Source of the DNA: Mucor racemosus | Taxonomy: Eukaryota > Mucoromycota > Mucoromycetes > Mucorales > Mucoraceae | Length of the DNA stretch: 64,000 nt | Reading direction: 5' to 3' | Assembly: GCA_027405735.1 (NCBI GenBank) | Contig: JAPEHQ010000001.1 | Location: 4,836,001-4,900,000 of the forward strand | Shown: positions 1-10,590 of the stretch, piece by piece | Numbering within the stretch: position 1 is the stretch's first letter | How the letters are laid out: each line of letters starts with the position of its first letter | Program-made: the position numbers and the translations under genes | The notes under the pieces: model-generated | Told to the model about the DNA's origin: nothing | The model's input: the letters and a program-made list of their open reading frames with translations, nothing else | Database searches by the model: none

Positions 1-802
1 AAGCGAAATGTATCTCATTATCTAAGGGCTGGAGCGAAATACAAAAATGCTTTTTATTGACTCGTGCTCCATGCAATATTTCATATGTATGAACATTTGA
101 TCGAACTTTAAAAGGTGCAACAACTAACGGGCTTTTCTTGTTGAAACTCCATTCAAGGTTATTTATGATTTTCTTGGTTGTAAAATATAAACCGACTCAA
201 CTTGATAGAATGAAGCACGGCGTAATATTTGCTTACATCAGGGAAAATACTAAATATTGCTATATATATCACATACATTAGCTCTTTATAGGTAGATTGA
301 GCATGGATATTTTATGTGCGCACTAAATAACTAGATGTTGGAAAATAGTTTTAGCTAGAAAAAAACATACAGATTTGTGCTACCAGGTTATCTTGCCATG
401 TTCAATTATGAATAAACTGCTTTCCCATGTACTCTTGCCATTACCTTAGATTGAAGAAAATACAATTACAAAACAGATATTGGCAATCAGATATTAAATG
501 TTTCAGGCTTAAATTAATGTACTTTTTAAGTATCAACATTGGATGTATGACAAACCAAAAAAATAACAACAAATAACCAGAATTGAGGCTTTGGCAGTAA
601 AAAAAACAAAAAACAAAATGAAGATAAACAGAAAAGGTATTATGTTTATTTGAAAAAAAAAAGGGGGGGGGGATTCTATAGTAAAAATATAATTAGAATA
701 ATTATGTATAATAAGAGGTTATGGTTAATTAGGTTACAAATATATAATATTCAAAGATGGATAATAGGTAAAAAAAAAGTACATGTATGATGTAGGTTAA
801 AA
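1..802. other. AT-rich non-coding stretch
   Basis: I see no convincing gene here. The stretch holds the 3' flank of the mucin-like gene that ends at 803, including A-rich runs at about 600-662 and an uninterrupted run of ten G at 663-672. The window edge may cut a neighbouring gene, but nothing readable is left of one. Confidence 0.5.
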
Positions 803-2386
803 TTACATTTCGTTAGGTTTACTATTGTAATCCTTGACATTAGGCTTATCAACGGAAGAATATCCCTCAGACAAATTTCCAGCACTTGTAGGAGAAGTAA
901 CATCAGCATAATGCTTTGATTGATATGAGGGATCATAATTGTTATTAGCATACATATCATTGGTGATTTCATGACGATTGCTATCATAGCCAGCTCCAGC
1001 AACAGGAACTGCTCCTGCAGCAGCATAATTATTGCCCCCATCATAATAACCATACTCGGGTTGTTGGGCATACTCGGGTTGTTGGGCATACTCGGGTTGT
1101 TGGGCATACTCGGGTTGGTGAGCATACTCGGGTTGGTGAGCATAACCAGCATTATTGTAACCATCTTGACTATATCCTTCTTGGCTATATCCTCCTTGAC
1201 TATAGCCAGCTTGACTATAAGCTTCATGATAATCTCCATAAGGCTCAGCGTTGTTAGCACCATACATAGCTCCAGCAGTTGCAGCAGCAGGAGCATAGCG
1301 ACGAGTGTTATCAAAGGGTGATAAAGGTTCAGTAGAAGCATGAGTTGCAGTAGCTCCCATTGCACCACTAGAAGCAGCAGCGGCAGCAGCACCGGAACCA
1401 TGACCAAAGTCATTTTGGTTCATATCGATAGTATAATCATCTTGACTCAAGCCATTCTTATTATTTTTAGTACGGCTAGTACAACCTCCACGACGGTTCA
1501 TCCAAGCAATCAAACCACCGATCAAGGCAACACCGACTACACCACCAACAACAGAACCAGCAATTACACCGGTTTTACTACCTGTATCATCACCACCTTG
1601 AGATGCTTCAGAAGATGAAGCAACTGGAGCAGAAGAAGATGAAGGGGTAGTAGAAGGATCAATAGTGGCAGATGAAGCATGAGATGTTTGCTGAGCATCA
1701 CTGCTGCTGGAAGAAGCGGGGGAAGTAGATGATGTTGTGGGATTGGCAGATGAGCTTTCAGGGACTGATGAAGAAGTTGCTGGTTCAGTAGTTGAAGTAG
1801 CAACAGGATCACTAGTAACAGATGCTTCAGTTGTAGTTGTAGGTTGTTCAGTTGTAGAAGGTTGTTCAGTTGTAGAAGGTTGTTCAGTTGTAGAAGGTTG
1901 TTCGGTTGTAGAAATTACTGGTGGCTGAGTAGTAGTACTAGCAGCTTCGGTGGTTGTTGCTGATACAGGGGCTTCAGTTGTTGTAGAAGTAGGAGCGACA
2001 GTAGACTGATTGGATGTAGATTGTTGTGATGATGATGATGCAGTAATTGTAGATGATGAAGGAATGATTTCAGATGATGATGATGATGATGATGTAGTAA
2101 TTGGAATGTCAGATGAAGTAGTAGATAAAGTAGTAGTAGATATAATAGATTGGTCAGTTGTTGTAGTTCTGTCGTTTGTTGTTGTAGTACTTACATCATC
2201 AGGAACAGCAACAGAAGAGGTTGAATCTACTTGTTGAGCATTAACATCGTCACTAGAAGTGGCAGCAGCAGATTGTGAAGAAGAATCTGCTTCTGTAACA
2301 TTAGATTGAGCATGTACTACATGAATACACAATTGTAAAACAAGTAGCACACAAATTGATAGTTTAGTGACAGATGAAAATTTCAT
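803..2386 (-). CDS. Ser/Thr-rich mucin-like single-pass surface protein
   Basis: Single-exon gene of 527 residues. I start it at the Met at 2386, followed by KFSSVTKLS, because this Met begins a clear signal peptide ending near HVVHAQ. A longer frame to 2491 adds only a hydrophobic, non-conserved leader. Mature residues 25 to about 270 are very rich in Ser and Thr, as expected for an O-glycosylated stalk, and include four tandem TEQPST units. One transmembrane segment follows (GVIAGSVVGGVVGVALIGG) with a basic stop-transfer MNRRGG. The cytoplasmic tail is rich in Ala, Tyr and Gln, with YSQxG repeats and five AQQPEY or AHQPEY units. The architecture resembles fungal wall-stress sensors or mucins (Mid2-like), but I see no family-specific domain, so the role in wall sensing is inference. 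A T-rich and CT-rich tract lies just upstream. Confidence 0.8.
   Translation of the reverse strand: MKFSSVTKLSICVLLVLQLCIHVVHAQSNVTEADSSSQSAAATSSDDVNAQQVDSTSSVAVPDDVSTTTTNDRTTTTDQSIISTTTLSTTSSDIPITTSSSSSSSEIIPSSSTITASSSSQQSTSNQSTVAPTSTTTEAPVSATTTEAASTTTQPPVISTTEQPSTTEQPSTTEQPSTTEQPTTTTEASVTSDPVATSTTEPATSSSVPESSSANPTTSSTSPASSSSSDAQQTSHASSATIDPSTTPSSSSAPVASSSEASQGGDDTGSKTGVIAGSVVGGVVGVALIGGLIAWMNRRGGCTSRTKNNKNGLSQDDYTIDMNQNDFGHGSGAAAAAASSGAMGATATHASTEPLSPFDNTRRYAPAAATAGAMYGANNAEPYGDYHEAYSQAGYSQGGYSQEGYSQDGYNNAGYAHQPEYAHQPEYAQQPEYAQQPEYAQQPEYGYYDGGNNYAAAGAVPVAGAGYDSNRHEITNDMYANNNYDPSYQSKHYADVTSPTSAGNLSEGYSSVDKPNVKDYNSKPNEM
1053..1142 (-). repeat. Five 18-bp tandem units in the cytoplasmic tail
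   Basis: Five near-identical 18-bp units (on the plus strand TACTCGGGTTGTTGGGCA and one- or two-base variants) encode the repeated hexapeptide EYAQQP or EYAHQP. The frame is kept, so copy number can change without breaking the gene. Confidence 0.9.
1842..1913 (-). repeat. Four 18-bp tandem units in the Ser/Thr stalk
   Basis: Four copies of GGTTGTTCAGTTGTAGAA (the last with one C to G change) encode repeats of the TEQPST type in the extracellular stalk. This is a typical in-frame minisatellite of a fungal surface protein. Confidence 0.9.
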
Positions 2387-3171
2387 TTTTCTTGAAAAAA
2401 AAACGAAAAAAAAAAGAAGAAAGAGAGAAAGAAGAGAAGAAAAGGAATTTACAGGTAGATATAAATAAAAACAAGCTATTTTTATGTCCAAGACTTATTC
2501 ATTTGCGACATCTGAGTTGCTTGGCAAAAAAAACAAACAGTCGATTTGATACAAGAAAAGTCCGTTTGCCCCGGGTCTAATTCTTGGTGCCTGTTCACCT
2601 GTCAATTAACTCATTTCGGTGCTGTTTATTCTACCTAATCAACACGCATTGTTTTTTCTTTTTAATTAACTGATTACAGCTACTATTTAGTCCATCTCTT
2701 TTTATCCCTCCCTCTCTCTCAGAAAAAGTTTTTTTAGATCAAAAATATCCAAATGAGCCTATTTGGTTTTTATTCCTAAATCAAGGCAAGATCTCCCAAG
2801 TTCTGTTCTAAAGTGACGTAAAGTTGGGATGGCGATTTACCATCTAGTTTTCCAATAGGCTAGTACCCCGAAAACTATTTTTGCTAATAACAATGGTTTT
2901 GAATTTTTGTTAAAGGGCCTCGAACATGATTAAAATATTATTTCAAAAGTATTGAAACAAATATAAAAAATCTCAAAGAAATCAACATGTCAAAACAAAC
3001 ATTTGGTTGCCATGGAAACGTGCACGGACCTGTCATTTTGTATAATAAATTATTCGAAAAAAAAAGTAATATTTTTGTGTGTTCTTGGTTGTTTAACCAG
3101 ATGAAAATAGTTACCATTTTAGATAAATTGATTGCCTTTCTGGAATTGGAATTAAAATAGCTTTTTTCTAT

Positions 3172-3400
3172 AGAATGGTCCCTGGATAATTTGACAACAA
3201 ATGAGAGGGAGATATATCATCTATTTGAACCAACGCATGTACATCACCTACATGTCCTCATCCTTTACGAATGCCACCAACCAAAATGTTGGAATTTTTT
3301 TTAGTACTACAATTGTGTATTCCTTTATAACTACGAATTCAATGGAATAAGCAAATATTTTTCTTTCTTTCTTTCTTTTTTCATTTTTGAGCAATAAGAT
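3172..3400 (+). repeat. Upstream-region duplication, copy 1
   Basis: Begins with ATGGTCCCTGGATAATTTGA and contains an ACAATTGTGTATTCC block followed by an AATGGAATAAGCAAAT block. The same blocks in the same order and orientation recur at 3880-4130. Identity is moderate, so the duplication is old. Confidence 0.7.
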
Positions 3401-3879
3401 AATGTCCAAACATCTTTATTTGCCCTTTCTATATTATACTCCTGCTCCTCTTTCGAAAGTTGTATTCAGTTCACTAGATCTCTAATCTGAAAAGCTAACT
3501 CATGCCAAGATATAAATCCATTTCTTTTCTATATGAAATATGATGATACCATCATAGCGGTATAATATATGCCTTGTCTTGAAAACGTTTTTTTGACCTC
3601 AAAATCACAGAATTTATTATAATACATTTTAGTTCAAAATGATCATCGGATGCTGATCCATGTAACTGAATTTTTAATTTTGTAGCTTATTTTTAAAACA
3701 AAGCAATCAGCAACACATCAAACTCGATTTTTTTTTTAGATCCTTATGGCAATGACCATCTACAACTTAAAATTGATGAGGCTAGTTTCAAAAAGAGTAT
3801 AGTTTAATTATCATATTGTAGATGTAATTTTCGCTGTAATCAGATGCAGTAAATGGTCAACATGAAAATAACTCAGTAG

Positions 3880-4130
3880 GATGGTCCCTGAATGATTTGA
3901 CAGCAAATAAAGGGAGATCTTTTACAAACAAAGATGCACAAATCATTGAAATGCGTTTATAAAACAATTATTAGAATGGTTTTTAAATACACACCTCCTC
4001 GATTTCCATGGTGTATGTGATACCTAGCTATAAGCGTGAGCATTTCACGAGAGTGTGTAAATCGTTAATATTGTACGACAATTGTATTCCCTCATAATTA
4101 TAATCCATTGAATTGAGTAAATTTTTCTCT
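3880..4130 (+). repeat. Upstream-region duplication, copy 2
   Basis: Begins with ATGGTCCCTGAATGATTTGA and contains ACAATTGTATTCCCTCAT and ATTGAATTGAGTAAAT blocks matching copy 1 at 3172-3400. This copy leads directly into the CT-rich tract and start codon of the kelch gene at 4197. Confidence 0.7.
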
Positions 4131-4196
4131 TTTCCTCTCTTACTCAATTTCTTTTTTCTTCTCAAATCTTTCCTTTTTATTTAAATCTAAAGAATA

Positions 4197-6215
4197 ATGA
4201 GATTTTTCAGTAATGGGCTTTCATTAGTCCATCTTGCGACTATCTCTCTGTCTCTCCTTCCAAAATTAATTGTGGCTCAGCAAGCCTCTGATCCAAGAAG
4301 CTATTTTTCGTCGATAATTCAGTCAAAATATGTATACATTATCGGTGGATCAGCAGTAAGAATCATATTTGCTTAAATGAATAATTCATTTTCTAATGTT
4401 TGCGAAAAATTAGACTTCTTTATCAGTCCCTATCCTTAATTTTACTGACGGCATCAATATTAAGAATCCAGATTGGCTTAGATATGATAGAGTATCGGCT
4501 GATATCTTACAACCTTTTGAATACGGTGTTGCTTTTCAAGGTGCTGCTGGAAAAGTTTTTGTTCAAGGCGGAAAAGGAACAAGTACTGAAATGCAAAATT
4601 TATTAGCTTATACACCTGCAAATAATGCTTGGAGCTGTAAGTTATTTTACCTATTTCATCGGGATCTATAATAATTTTTCTCATCTCATCTAATAATATT
4701 ATAGCTATTTACCAAGAATCTGTTGATCGTCCAAAGCCTAGTTATATGATGACTGCCACTGTTAATCCATCAACTAATATTTCTTATTATTATGGTGGTA
4801 CTCCAATTGACTATGTTGGCTCGTCATTTGTAAGCTTGTTCAAAGTTGGTTCCTGAAACATAAAACTAATAATTTTGTTAATAGTCCGCAGTTTTCACAA
4901 GTTTTGATACAAACACTGGTATATGGAAAAAGTTATCACCAAAATATCCTAATGCTGTCCGTCCCGGTCGAGTATCACATAGCTCAAATATAGTGTAAAT
5001 TTTGAGTCCTGCATGAAATTGATTTTTTTTTTATCTAACATTTTAATAGTAATAACCAATTATTTATTATGGGTGGTGTAACAGACGACGCTAATGCTAC
5101 AACTCAAGGTGTACAAGCAGATTTTGCAAGTGTTCTAGGTATTTACCAAGAAAAAGAAAAAATATTACTGCATAGGCATTAACTAGAGATATTTAGTATA
5201 TGATATTAATAATGATACAGCAGTTGCTGTTGCTACACTTGGTGATATCCCACCTTTGAAACAATCGTAAGTTCTATTGAAAATTCTCATGCCACATGTA
5301 TTCATCTTTATTTTTAGATTCTCTACAGCTTTAGGTCTTGATGGCCATTCCATTGTACTTTTTGGTGGCTACATGACAACAAACACAACTGTATTTGAAG
5401 CTGCAAATAATGATGTATATATTCTTGATACATGTACCTTAACATGGAAAAAACAATCTGTTGGTGGCACTTCTCCTGGACCCATATACGCCCATAGTGC
5501 TATAAATATCAACAATTATATGGTTGTTTTAATGGGTAAGGTGGACGAAACAAACTACAATGAAAAGATTTATATCCTTGACATGAAAAATTGGAAATGG
5601 GTCGATAGTTTCGATGCATCAAGTACATCTGATACAATCGCACAAAGTTCATGTTCATTTGATTTACCTAGCACAGATTCAACCAATTTCTACCAATTTA
5701 ACTATGATTATAGTGTCATTGATAACCCACTTCGTCCCAAGGAATCATCTAGCAAGGCTAAAGGTTTCGGTATTGGCTTTGGTATTCTCGCTTTAATATT
5801 AATTGCAGTTGGTGCATTCTTTTTCATGAGACGTCGTCGCAATAGCAAATCCAGAAGAGCATTAAATCCTCGTTGGATGCGTAATGTACCTACTCATACA
5901 AATAATGGCGGTGGTGCTTATGGAGATGATCGTGATTATCCATTATTTGTTTACAACAAGGAATTGGATACTGATAATACCAATAATCCCAACTTCAAAA
6001 AGCAAAATGCATTTGCTCCAAATGGTGTACGTACTTATACTGCTTCAGATCATGAGCAATGGGAACAGCAGTTAAATCAAGACGCTGAAAATCCTCGTAA
6101 TGATGAAACCACTACTACTCGTCATAGTGATATTTGGAAGCGTATGCGTGGTCTCAATGATGACGAACACTCTGCCGCAACAACACCTAACCAAAACAAA
6201 CTGTTGGATGTCTAA
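4197..6215 (+). CDS. Kelch-repeat single-pass membrane protein
   Basis: Seven exons: 4197-4355, 4414-4636, 4705-4829, 4885-4994, 5050-5138, 5197-5266, 5318-6215. Every junction is GT-AG and the frame runs through to give 557 residues. The start Met begins a signal peptide ending near LIVAQQ. The ectodomain is a kelch or galactose-oxidase-like beta propeller, with blades marked by YIIGGSA, VFVQGGKG, FIMGGV, VLFGGYM and VVLMGK, each followed by a Trp motif such as TWKKQ or NWKWV. A transmembrane helix (GFGILALILIAVGAFFFM) is followed by RRRRNSKSRR and a ~130-residue polar tail. Proteins of this plan are common in Mucoromycota; a role in cell surface or polarity is inferred. Some introns are only 51-58 nt. 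Confidence 0.85.
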
Positions 6216-7681
6216 ATCAAGAATTATATAAATATATAAATAGTTTTGTTTCTCTTCCCTTTCTTTATTTTTTTTATCGTCTATCAGTCTATATCTCTTC
6301 CAAATAAATATCCTAGCCTTACCTTTAGCAAAAGAAATCACTTCACGCATTTATGGGCATACAGTATACCATTACAGCGTAAATATATAAAGCTCAAATA
6401 TAGAATATTTTTAACTAAGTAGAAAAATATATTTCTAGAATACAGTACATAAACTGGCAGGACGATTTATAAAATCAATACTGTTAGTATACAAGTAGCA
6501 TTAGAAATTGTTATTGTTCAACATTATTACTTGCATTTTAATGAAGTCAGGCTACCATATTAGGTGGTTGTTTTAATCGATATTGGATATCTGACTTTTC
6601 TTTTATGAAAAAATAGATGTCTATAAAACACAATGTATCACAGCTTTGATTACGCATAATGAGGATGCTTACTCATTAATTTCAGTAGTTGTCGCTGCCA
6701 TATATGCTTATTTTGGCTGTTTTAGCGCTATTACTAATTTAAAATAGTCCGCGAAACCACGAACCCACTTCAAAAAACTGAGCGTTTGATCCTTACGATT
6801 TACGATTTAACCAGAAAATTACAGTAATACGATGCTAAAATTATAGTACTCGATACCTTTACAGCTGTAGTATATATTTTGAAACCTGCAGCTCATTTGG
6901 ATCAATATTCATTAATTGCAAGTATTTTTTTAGTTGCTTAATTTTTTTCAAGCAGAGGAAGAGAGGCTTCATTTCGAAACTTGTGCTAAACTCCTTTAAA
7001 AACAGCTGTTAGTTAATGAAATTAAGATACGTTATTTCTACATCTACTGCAAGTTAAATACAACTCCAAAATTCAATTTCGAATCATTCTTTAATTTTAT
7101 AAAAATTTTCAAAGAATATCTGAAACAACTCATACAAAATAGTTTAAACAAGTGAGTGTTTTCATTCTCCCATTTCCACAGCAGCTCGGGGAGGTTGATC
7201 CTTTTGAAATTCTGTAAATCAACACTAAAAGTACCCATTATTTCCGCAGAAACTCATTTGGATCCATTGTAATAGATCAATTGGTTGTCAATCTGGATAT
7301 ATAATATGGAGGATTATGTGTAATATATGAGTGTGTTGAACTAAGATGCTATTTCCCCACATAAGAAATTAAATGTTATCTCATATAAAAGCATGTTCTA
7401 ATATTCAAATAGAGATAACATGTTATGTCTCATTGGTAATATTGCTATATATAAGTTATGTTTCATTATTAGTTCCTGGGTGACAGGAAACATTTACTGG
7501 ATAGATAAGATCTGCTAGATTTGTCGGAGCTCTTCTGTATATCGAATATTGTAATTCTGATAGATCATGAAGAAACACATAATAGACCAATGTAAGAATT
7601 ACTCTATGCGGATTATTAACAAATGTGTCAAAAACAGGCATTAAAAGACCATCTTGATTCTGTAAATCAAGAAGCTTAATA
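6216..7681. other. Non-coding flank of the Tc1 element
   Basis: 3' flank of the kelch gene and the left flank of the Tc1/mariner insertion. It contains one arm (6555-7020) of an inverted repeat pair. The last two bases, TA at 7680-7681, are the target duplication of the Tc1 element. No gene seen. Confidence 0.6.
6555..7020 (+). repeat. Dispersed repeat A, left inverted arm
   Basis: This block matches the reverse complement of 9763-10195. Shared landmarks include ATCGATATTGGATATCT, GTAGTATATATTT, the block around AGGAAGAGAG, and AAACAGCTGTTAGTTAA against AATCAGCTGTTAGTTAA. Identity is about 70-75 percent by eye, so the copies are old. A third, partial copy lies at about 34545-34800. Confidence 0.75.
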
Positions 7682-7892
7682 CAGTGAGTCGCAAAACCCT
7701 TTCAATGATTTGGAAATTTGAATGAAAATAACCATAACTTTCTCAGTTTCAATCGGAGATACACTAAATTTCTATTTTAAGTAATTCAAACGTTTTTAAA
7801 TTATTTTCAAAAAGTCCGATCTAATTAATTAAATTTCCGCAAAACTATGTAAGTTTAAAAAAAGGTACATCATTGAAAGGGTTTTGCACGCA
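7682..7892 (+). repeat. Left terminal inverted repeat of Tc1 element
   Basis: 211 bp, identical by eye to the reverse complement of 9102-9312. It contains the 19-mer GCAAAACCCTTTCAATGAT at its outer end (7691-7709) and the same 19-mer inverted at its inner end (7869-7887), a probable pair of transposase binding sites. Confidence 0.95.
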
Positions 7893-8040
7893 CAGGCTTA
7901 AAATTACAATTTTGTAACCCCTAACTTGTACATTAACGCTGGATATCTTATAAAACAGAGAAATATCCGGAAAATATATGAGATGTTTTTCAACTTTTAC
8001 CCTGCCTTTTTTACTAGTAGTTTCAAGCAAAATCATCAAG

Positions 8041-9066
8041 ATGAAAACTGTATCAGATGCCAAACGTAATGACGTTATCTCTCTGTTAAATTCAGGCCAT
8101 ACCGTATCGGAAATTGCTCGTCATGTAGCTGTTAGTTAAGCCACAGTATGTCGTATTGGAAAAAAGGCCTGTCCTGACCGAGAAAAACTTAAAGGAGACC
8201 GAGCATCTAAGCTGACTACTGCGGATATGAGATATTGTGTCCATAAAATCACCAAAGGTGGCTTGGAAAATGCGGTACAAGCCAAAAAAGAGCTTCATCG
8301 TAATATACACGTTAATGGAAGTGCGAATACTGTACTAACGCTCTTCGGGATAATGGTTTAGACGCATTACCTAAGATAAAAAAGCCAGAAATTAGTGATG
8401 AAAATGCAAAGGATCGCCTCCGCTGATGTAAAAACAGAATTGATTGGACTTTGGATGACTGAAAGCGTGTTATATCTACTGATAAGGCTAGAATTAATTG
8501 TTTTAACTCGGATGATCGAATTTGGTGCTGGAAAAGAGACATCGAGGAGATAAAACCTAAACATACCAAAAAAACAAGAGAAAATGGAGATGGTCGTATC
8601 ATGATTTGGAGCTCTATTTCTTGGTCTGGTGTCGTTTGGTTGTCCAAGGTCGAAGGTAATATGAACTCCAACCTATACAGAACTATTATTGATGATGATT
8701 TGGAGAAATTAATCGACGATATGTGTCAAAAATTGAAGTTGCGTCGTAATTAGGTTATCCTTCAACAAGACAACGATTCTAAGCACACCTCTAATTTAAT
8801 GAAAGAAGACTTCAAAACAAAAAAATATGAAGTAACGTCATGGCCAGCACAATTTCCAGACCTTAATCCCATTGAAAATATGTGGAGGTTATTGAAAATC
8901 CGCCTAAACGAATACGATACATCCCCAAAAGGGATGAATGATATTTGGAACTCAAGAGATTTGGTATGACAACATAACATTTGGGGAATATCAAAAAGTT
9001 ATTTCGAGTATGCCTCATCGTGTAAAAGCTTGTATTAAAGCAAAAGGTTACGGTATTGATTATTGA
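8041..9066 (+). pseudogene. Tc1/mariner transposase pseudogene
   Basis: The start ATG at 8041 opens MKTVSDAKRNDVISLLNSGH followed by a helix-turn-helix region (TVSEIARHVAVS). It is broken by stops at 8137-8139, 8423-8425, 8460-8462 and 8751-8753, and by frameshifts near 8325 and 8960. Catalytic core pieces remain: ISTDKARINCF around the first Asp, VILQQDNDSKHTS with the second Asp, and PDLNPIENMW with the final Glu. The residue after the first Asp is Lys where relatives usually have Glu. All four stops fit single C-to-T or G-to-A changes from Gln (CAA) or Trp (TGG) codons expected in the family. The reading resumes to a natural-looking end, KGYGIDY. Confidence 0.9.
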
Positions 9067-9101
9067 CTGCATTTAAATAAGCTTCAATTTTTTTTTGATA
9101 A

Positions 9102-9312
9102 TGCGTGCAAAACCCTTTCAATGATGTACCTTTTTTTAAACTTACATAGTTTTGCGGAAATTTAATTAATTAGATCGGACTTTTTGAAAATAATTTAAAA
9201 ACGTTTGAATTACTTAAAATAGAAATTTAGTGTATCTCCGATTGAAACTGAGAAAGTTATGGTTATTTTCATTCAAATTTCCAAATCATTGAAAGGGTTT
9301 TGCGACTCACTG
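9102..9312 (-). repeat. Right terminal inverted repeat of Tc1 element
   Basis: 211 bp, the exact reverse complement by eye of 7682-7892. It carries the 19-mer sites at 9107-9125 and 9285-9303. The element ends in GACTCACTG and is followed by the TA duplication. Confidence 0.95.
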
Positions 9313-10590
9313 TATAAACTTTAAATAACGAGCAAACCAATTGTTTTACCAAAAAGAATAAACATATGTATATTGTATGAAGACAATGGAAACATGCTTC
9401 TATTATTTAATAGTAGCATGATGATAGACGTACGAAATGCAGCATTTTCTGATTTGCATGTTAAACATCACGGTTTGACAGATGTCCTAAGTTGGTAATT
9501 CGGCCATTCCTAATTCTGATAGATCACTGACAGTTACGGTGCAACTCCCAGATATAATAAAATCACAACTAATATAAATAGAGTAGAAATATAGACCTAT
9601 TATTGCACACTATCCATATCTTTGAATAAAGAAGGGTTTAGACTGTATCCTTTTCAAAGCTTTTTTTATTTTACATTTTACTGCACAAATAATAATTTAA
9701 AATTAAATTTTGAAGTTGTTTTTATTGCGTTACAAAATTATAAATAATCTCTCTTAAATTCGTTAACTAACAGCTGATTTTGAAGGAGTTTAGCTCATTT
9801 TCCAACAAAAAATCTCTCTTCCTCCGCTTCAAAAAATAAATCCACTGGGAAAGTTCTCGTAATCAATGAATATAGATTTATATGGGCTGAAATTTTTGAA
9901 ATATATACTACAGGTATAATAGTTTTCAGAATTATAAATTTAGTATTATTTTATTTTGCTAGTTAAATTTTAAGGATCAAAAGCCCACTTTTTTCAGTGG
10001 TTTTTGTAGCTTCGCAGACCATTTCAAATTATAAATGGTATTAAATTAGTCGAAACTAGCATATATGCCAATGACAACTACCGAAATTGTTAAGCAAACA
10101 TCCTTTCTATGTAAAATTAAAGCTGTAATGCAGTTTTCCTTACATCTATTTTTTTAATAAACTTTAGATATCCAATATCGATCTCAACGAATATGCAATA
10201 TAATAGTATTAGTTCATCAAAAATACAGTGAGAACCAAGTAAAGCAGTGTAAATGAAAACTAAACATCTTGCACAAATTTAGATGCTAAAATAAACAAAA
10301 AAAAAAAAAAAACGTTTATTAATAATGGTCTTTGCTTGACTTATGAAGTAACCCGTCATTTATAGTTATCCTATAGTTTTGAATGTTACATATGTCATAG
10401 GCCAAACGCAATATTGCATTTCATCGAATAGATGGCATTTTAATGCCTCTCATGTACTTCTTAAAGACTGATGATGTGAGGCAAAAATGAACGAAGCGGA
10501 TGCACCTCGAGGAACACTTTTATTTATTGTGAAATGGTATAAATTTTGCGATTTTATTATTTATGCAATCAATAGGCTGCAGAGATCAAT
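9313..10590. other. Non-coding region right of the Tc1 element
   Basis: No gene seen. It contains the right arm of repeat A, a near-perfect hairpin at about 9393-9420 (CATGCTTCTATTA against TAATAGTAGCATG), and the 3' flank of the Ytp1-like gene that ends at 10591. Confidence 0.55.
9763..10195 (-). repeat. Dispersed repeat A, right inverted arm
   Basis: Reverse-complement match to 6555-7020. Together the arms enclose about 2.7 kb that includes the whole Tc1 insertion (1631 bp). Confidence 0.75.

Larger units (their letters stand above)
2387..4196. other. Intergenic region between divergent genes
   Basis: Divergent promoter region between the mucin-like gene (leftwards) and the kelch gene (rightwards). 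It is AT-rich with CT-rich tracts at about 2696-2722, 3361-3380 and 4120-4185. The last precedes the kelch start and probably serves as its promoter or 5' UTR. The right half holds a diverged direct duplication listed separately. No gene seen. Confidence 0.6.
7682..9312 (+). mobile_element. Tc1/mariner (DD34E-type) DNA transposon, defective
   Basis: A 1631-bp element bounded by TA target duplications (7680-7681 and 9313-9314) and by perfectly matching 211-bp terminal inverted repeats that start CAGTGAGTCGCAAAACCC. The interior carries a decayed Tc1-type transposase gene on the plus strand. TA duplication and the PDLNPIENMW motif identify the superfamily. It sits between the two arms of inverted repeat A. 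The element cannot make its own transposase; perfect terminal repeats suggest either recent mobilisation in trans or homogenisation between the ends. Confidence 0.95.

Noticed and set aside
1053..1142. Possible CRISPR-like array
   Set aside because: Units are contiguous 18-bp coding repeats without spacers, in a eukaryotic gene.
751..1413. 220-codon minus-strand frame rich in Leu and Met
   Set aside because: It is the alternative frame of the repetitive C-terminal part of the mucin-like gene at 803-2386.
1737..2237. Plus-strand frames rich in Val, Asp and Ser
   Set aside because: Antisense reading of the Ser/Thr-rich repeats of the mucin-like gene; no domain of their own.
2387..2491. 35-residue extension of the mucin-like protein
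   Set aside because: It would hide the signal peptide behind a second hydrophobic segment; the Met at 2386 gives a normal signal peptide.
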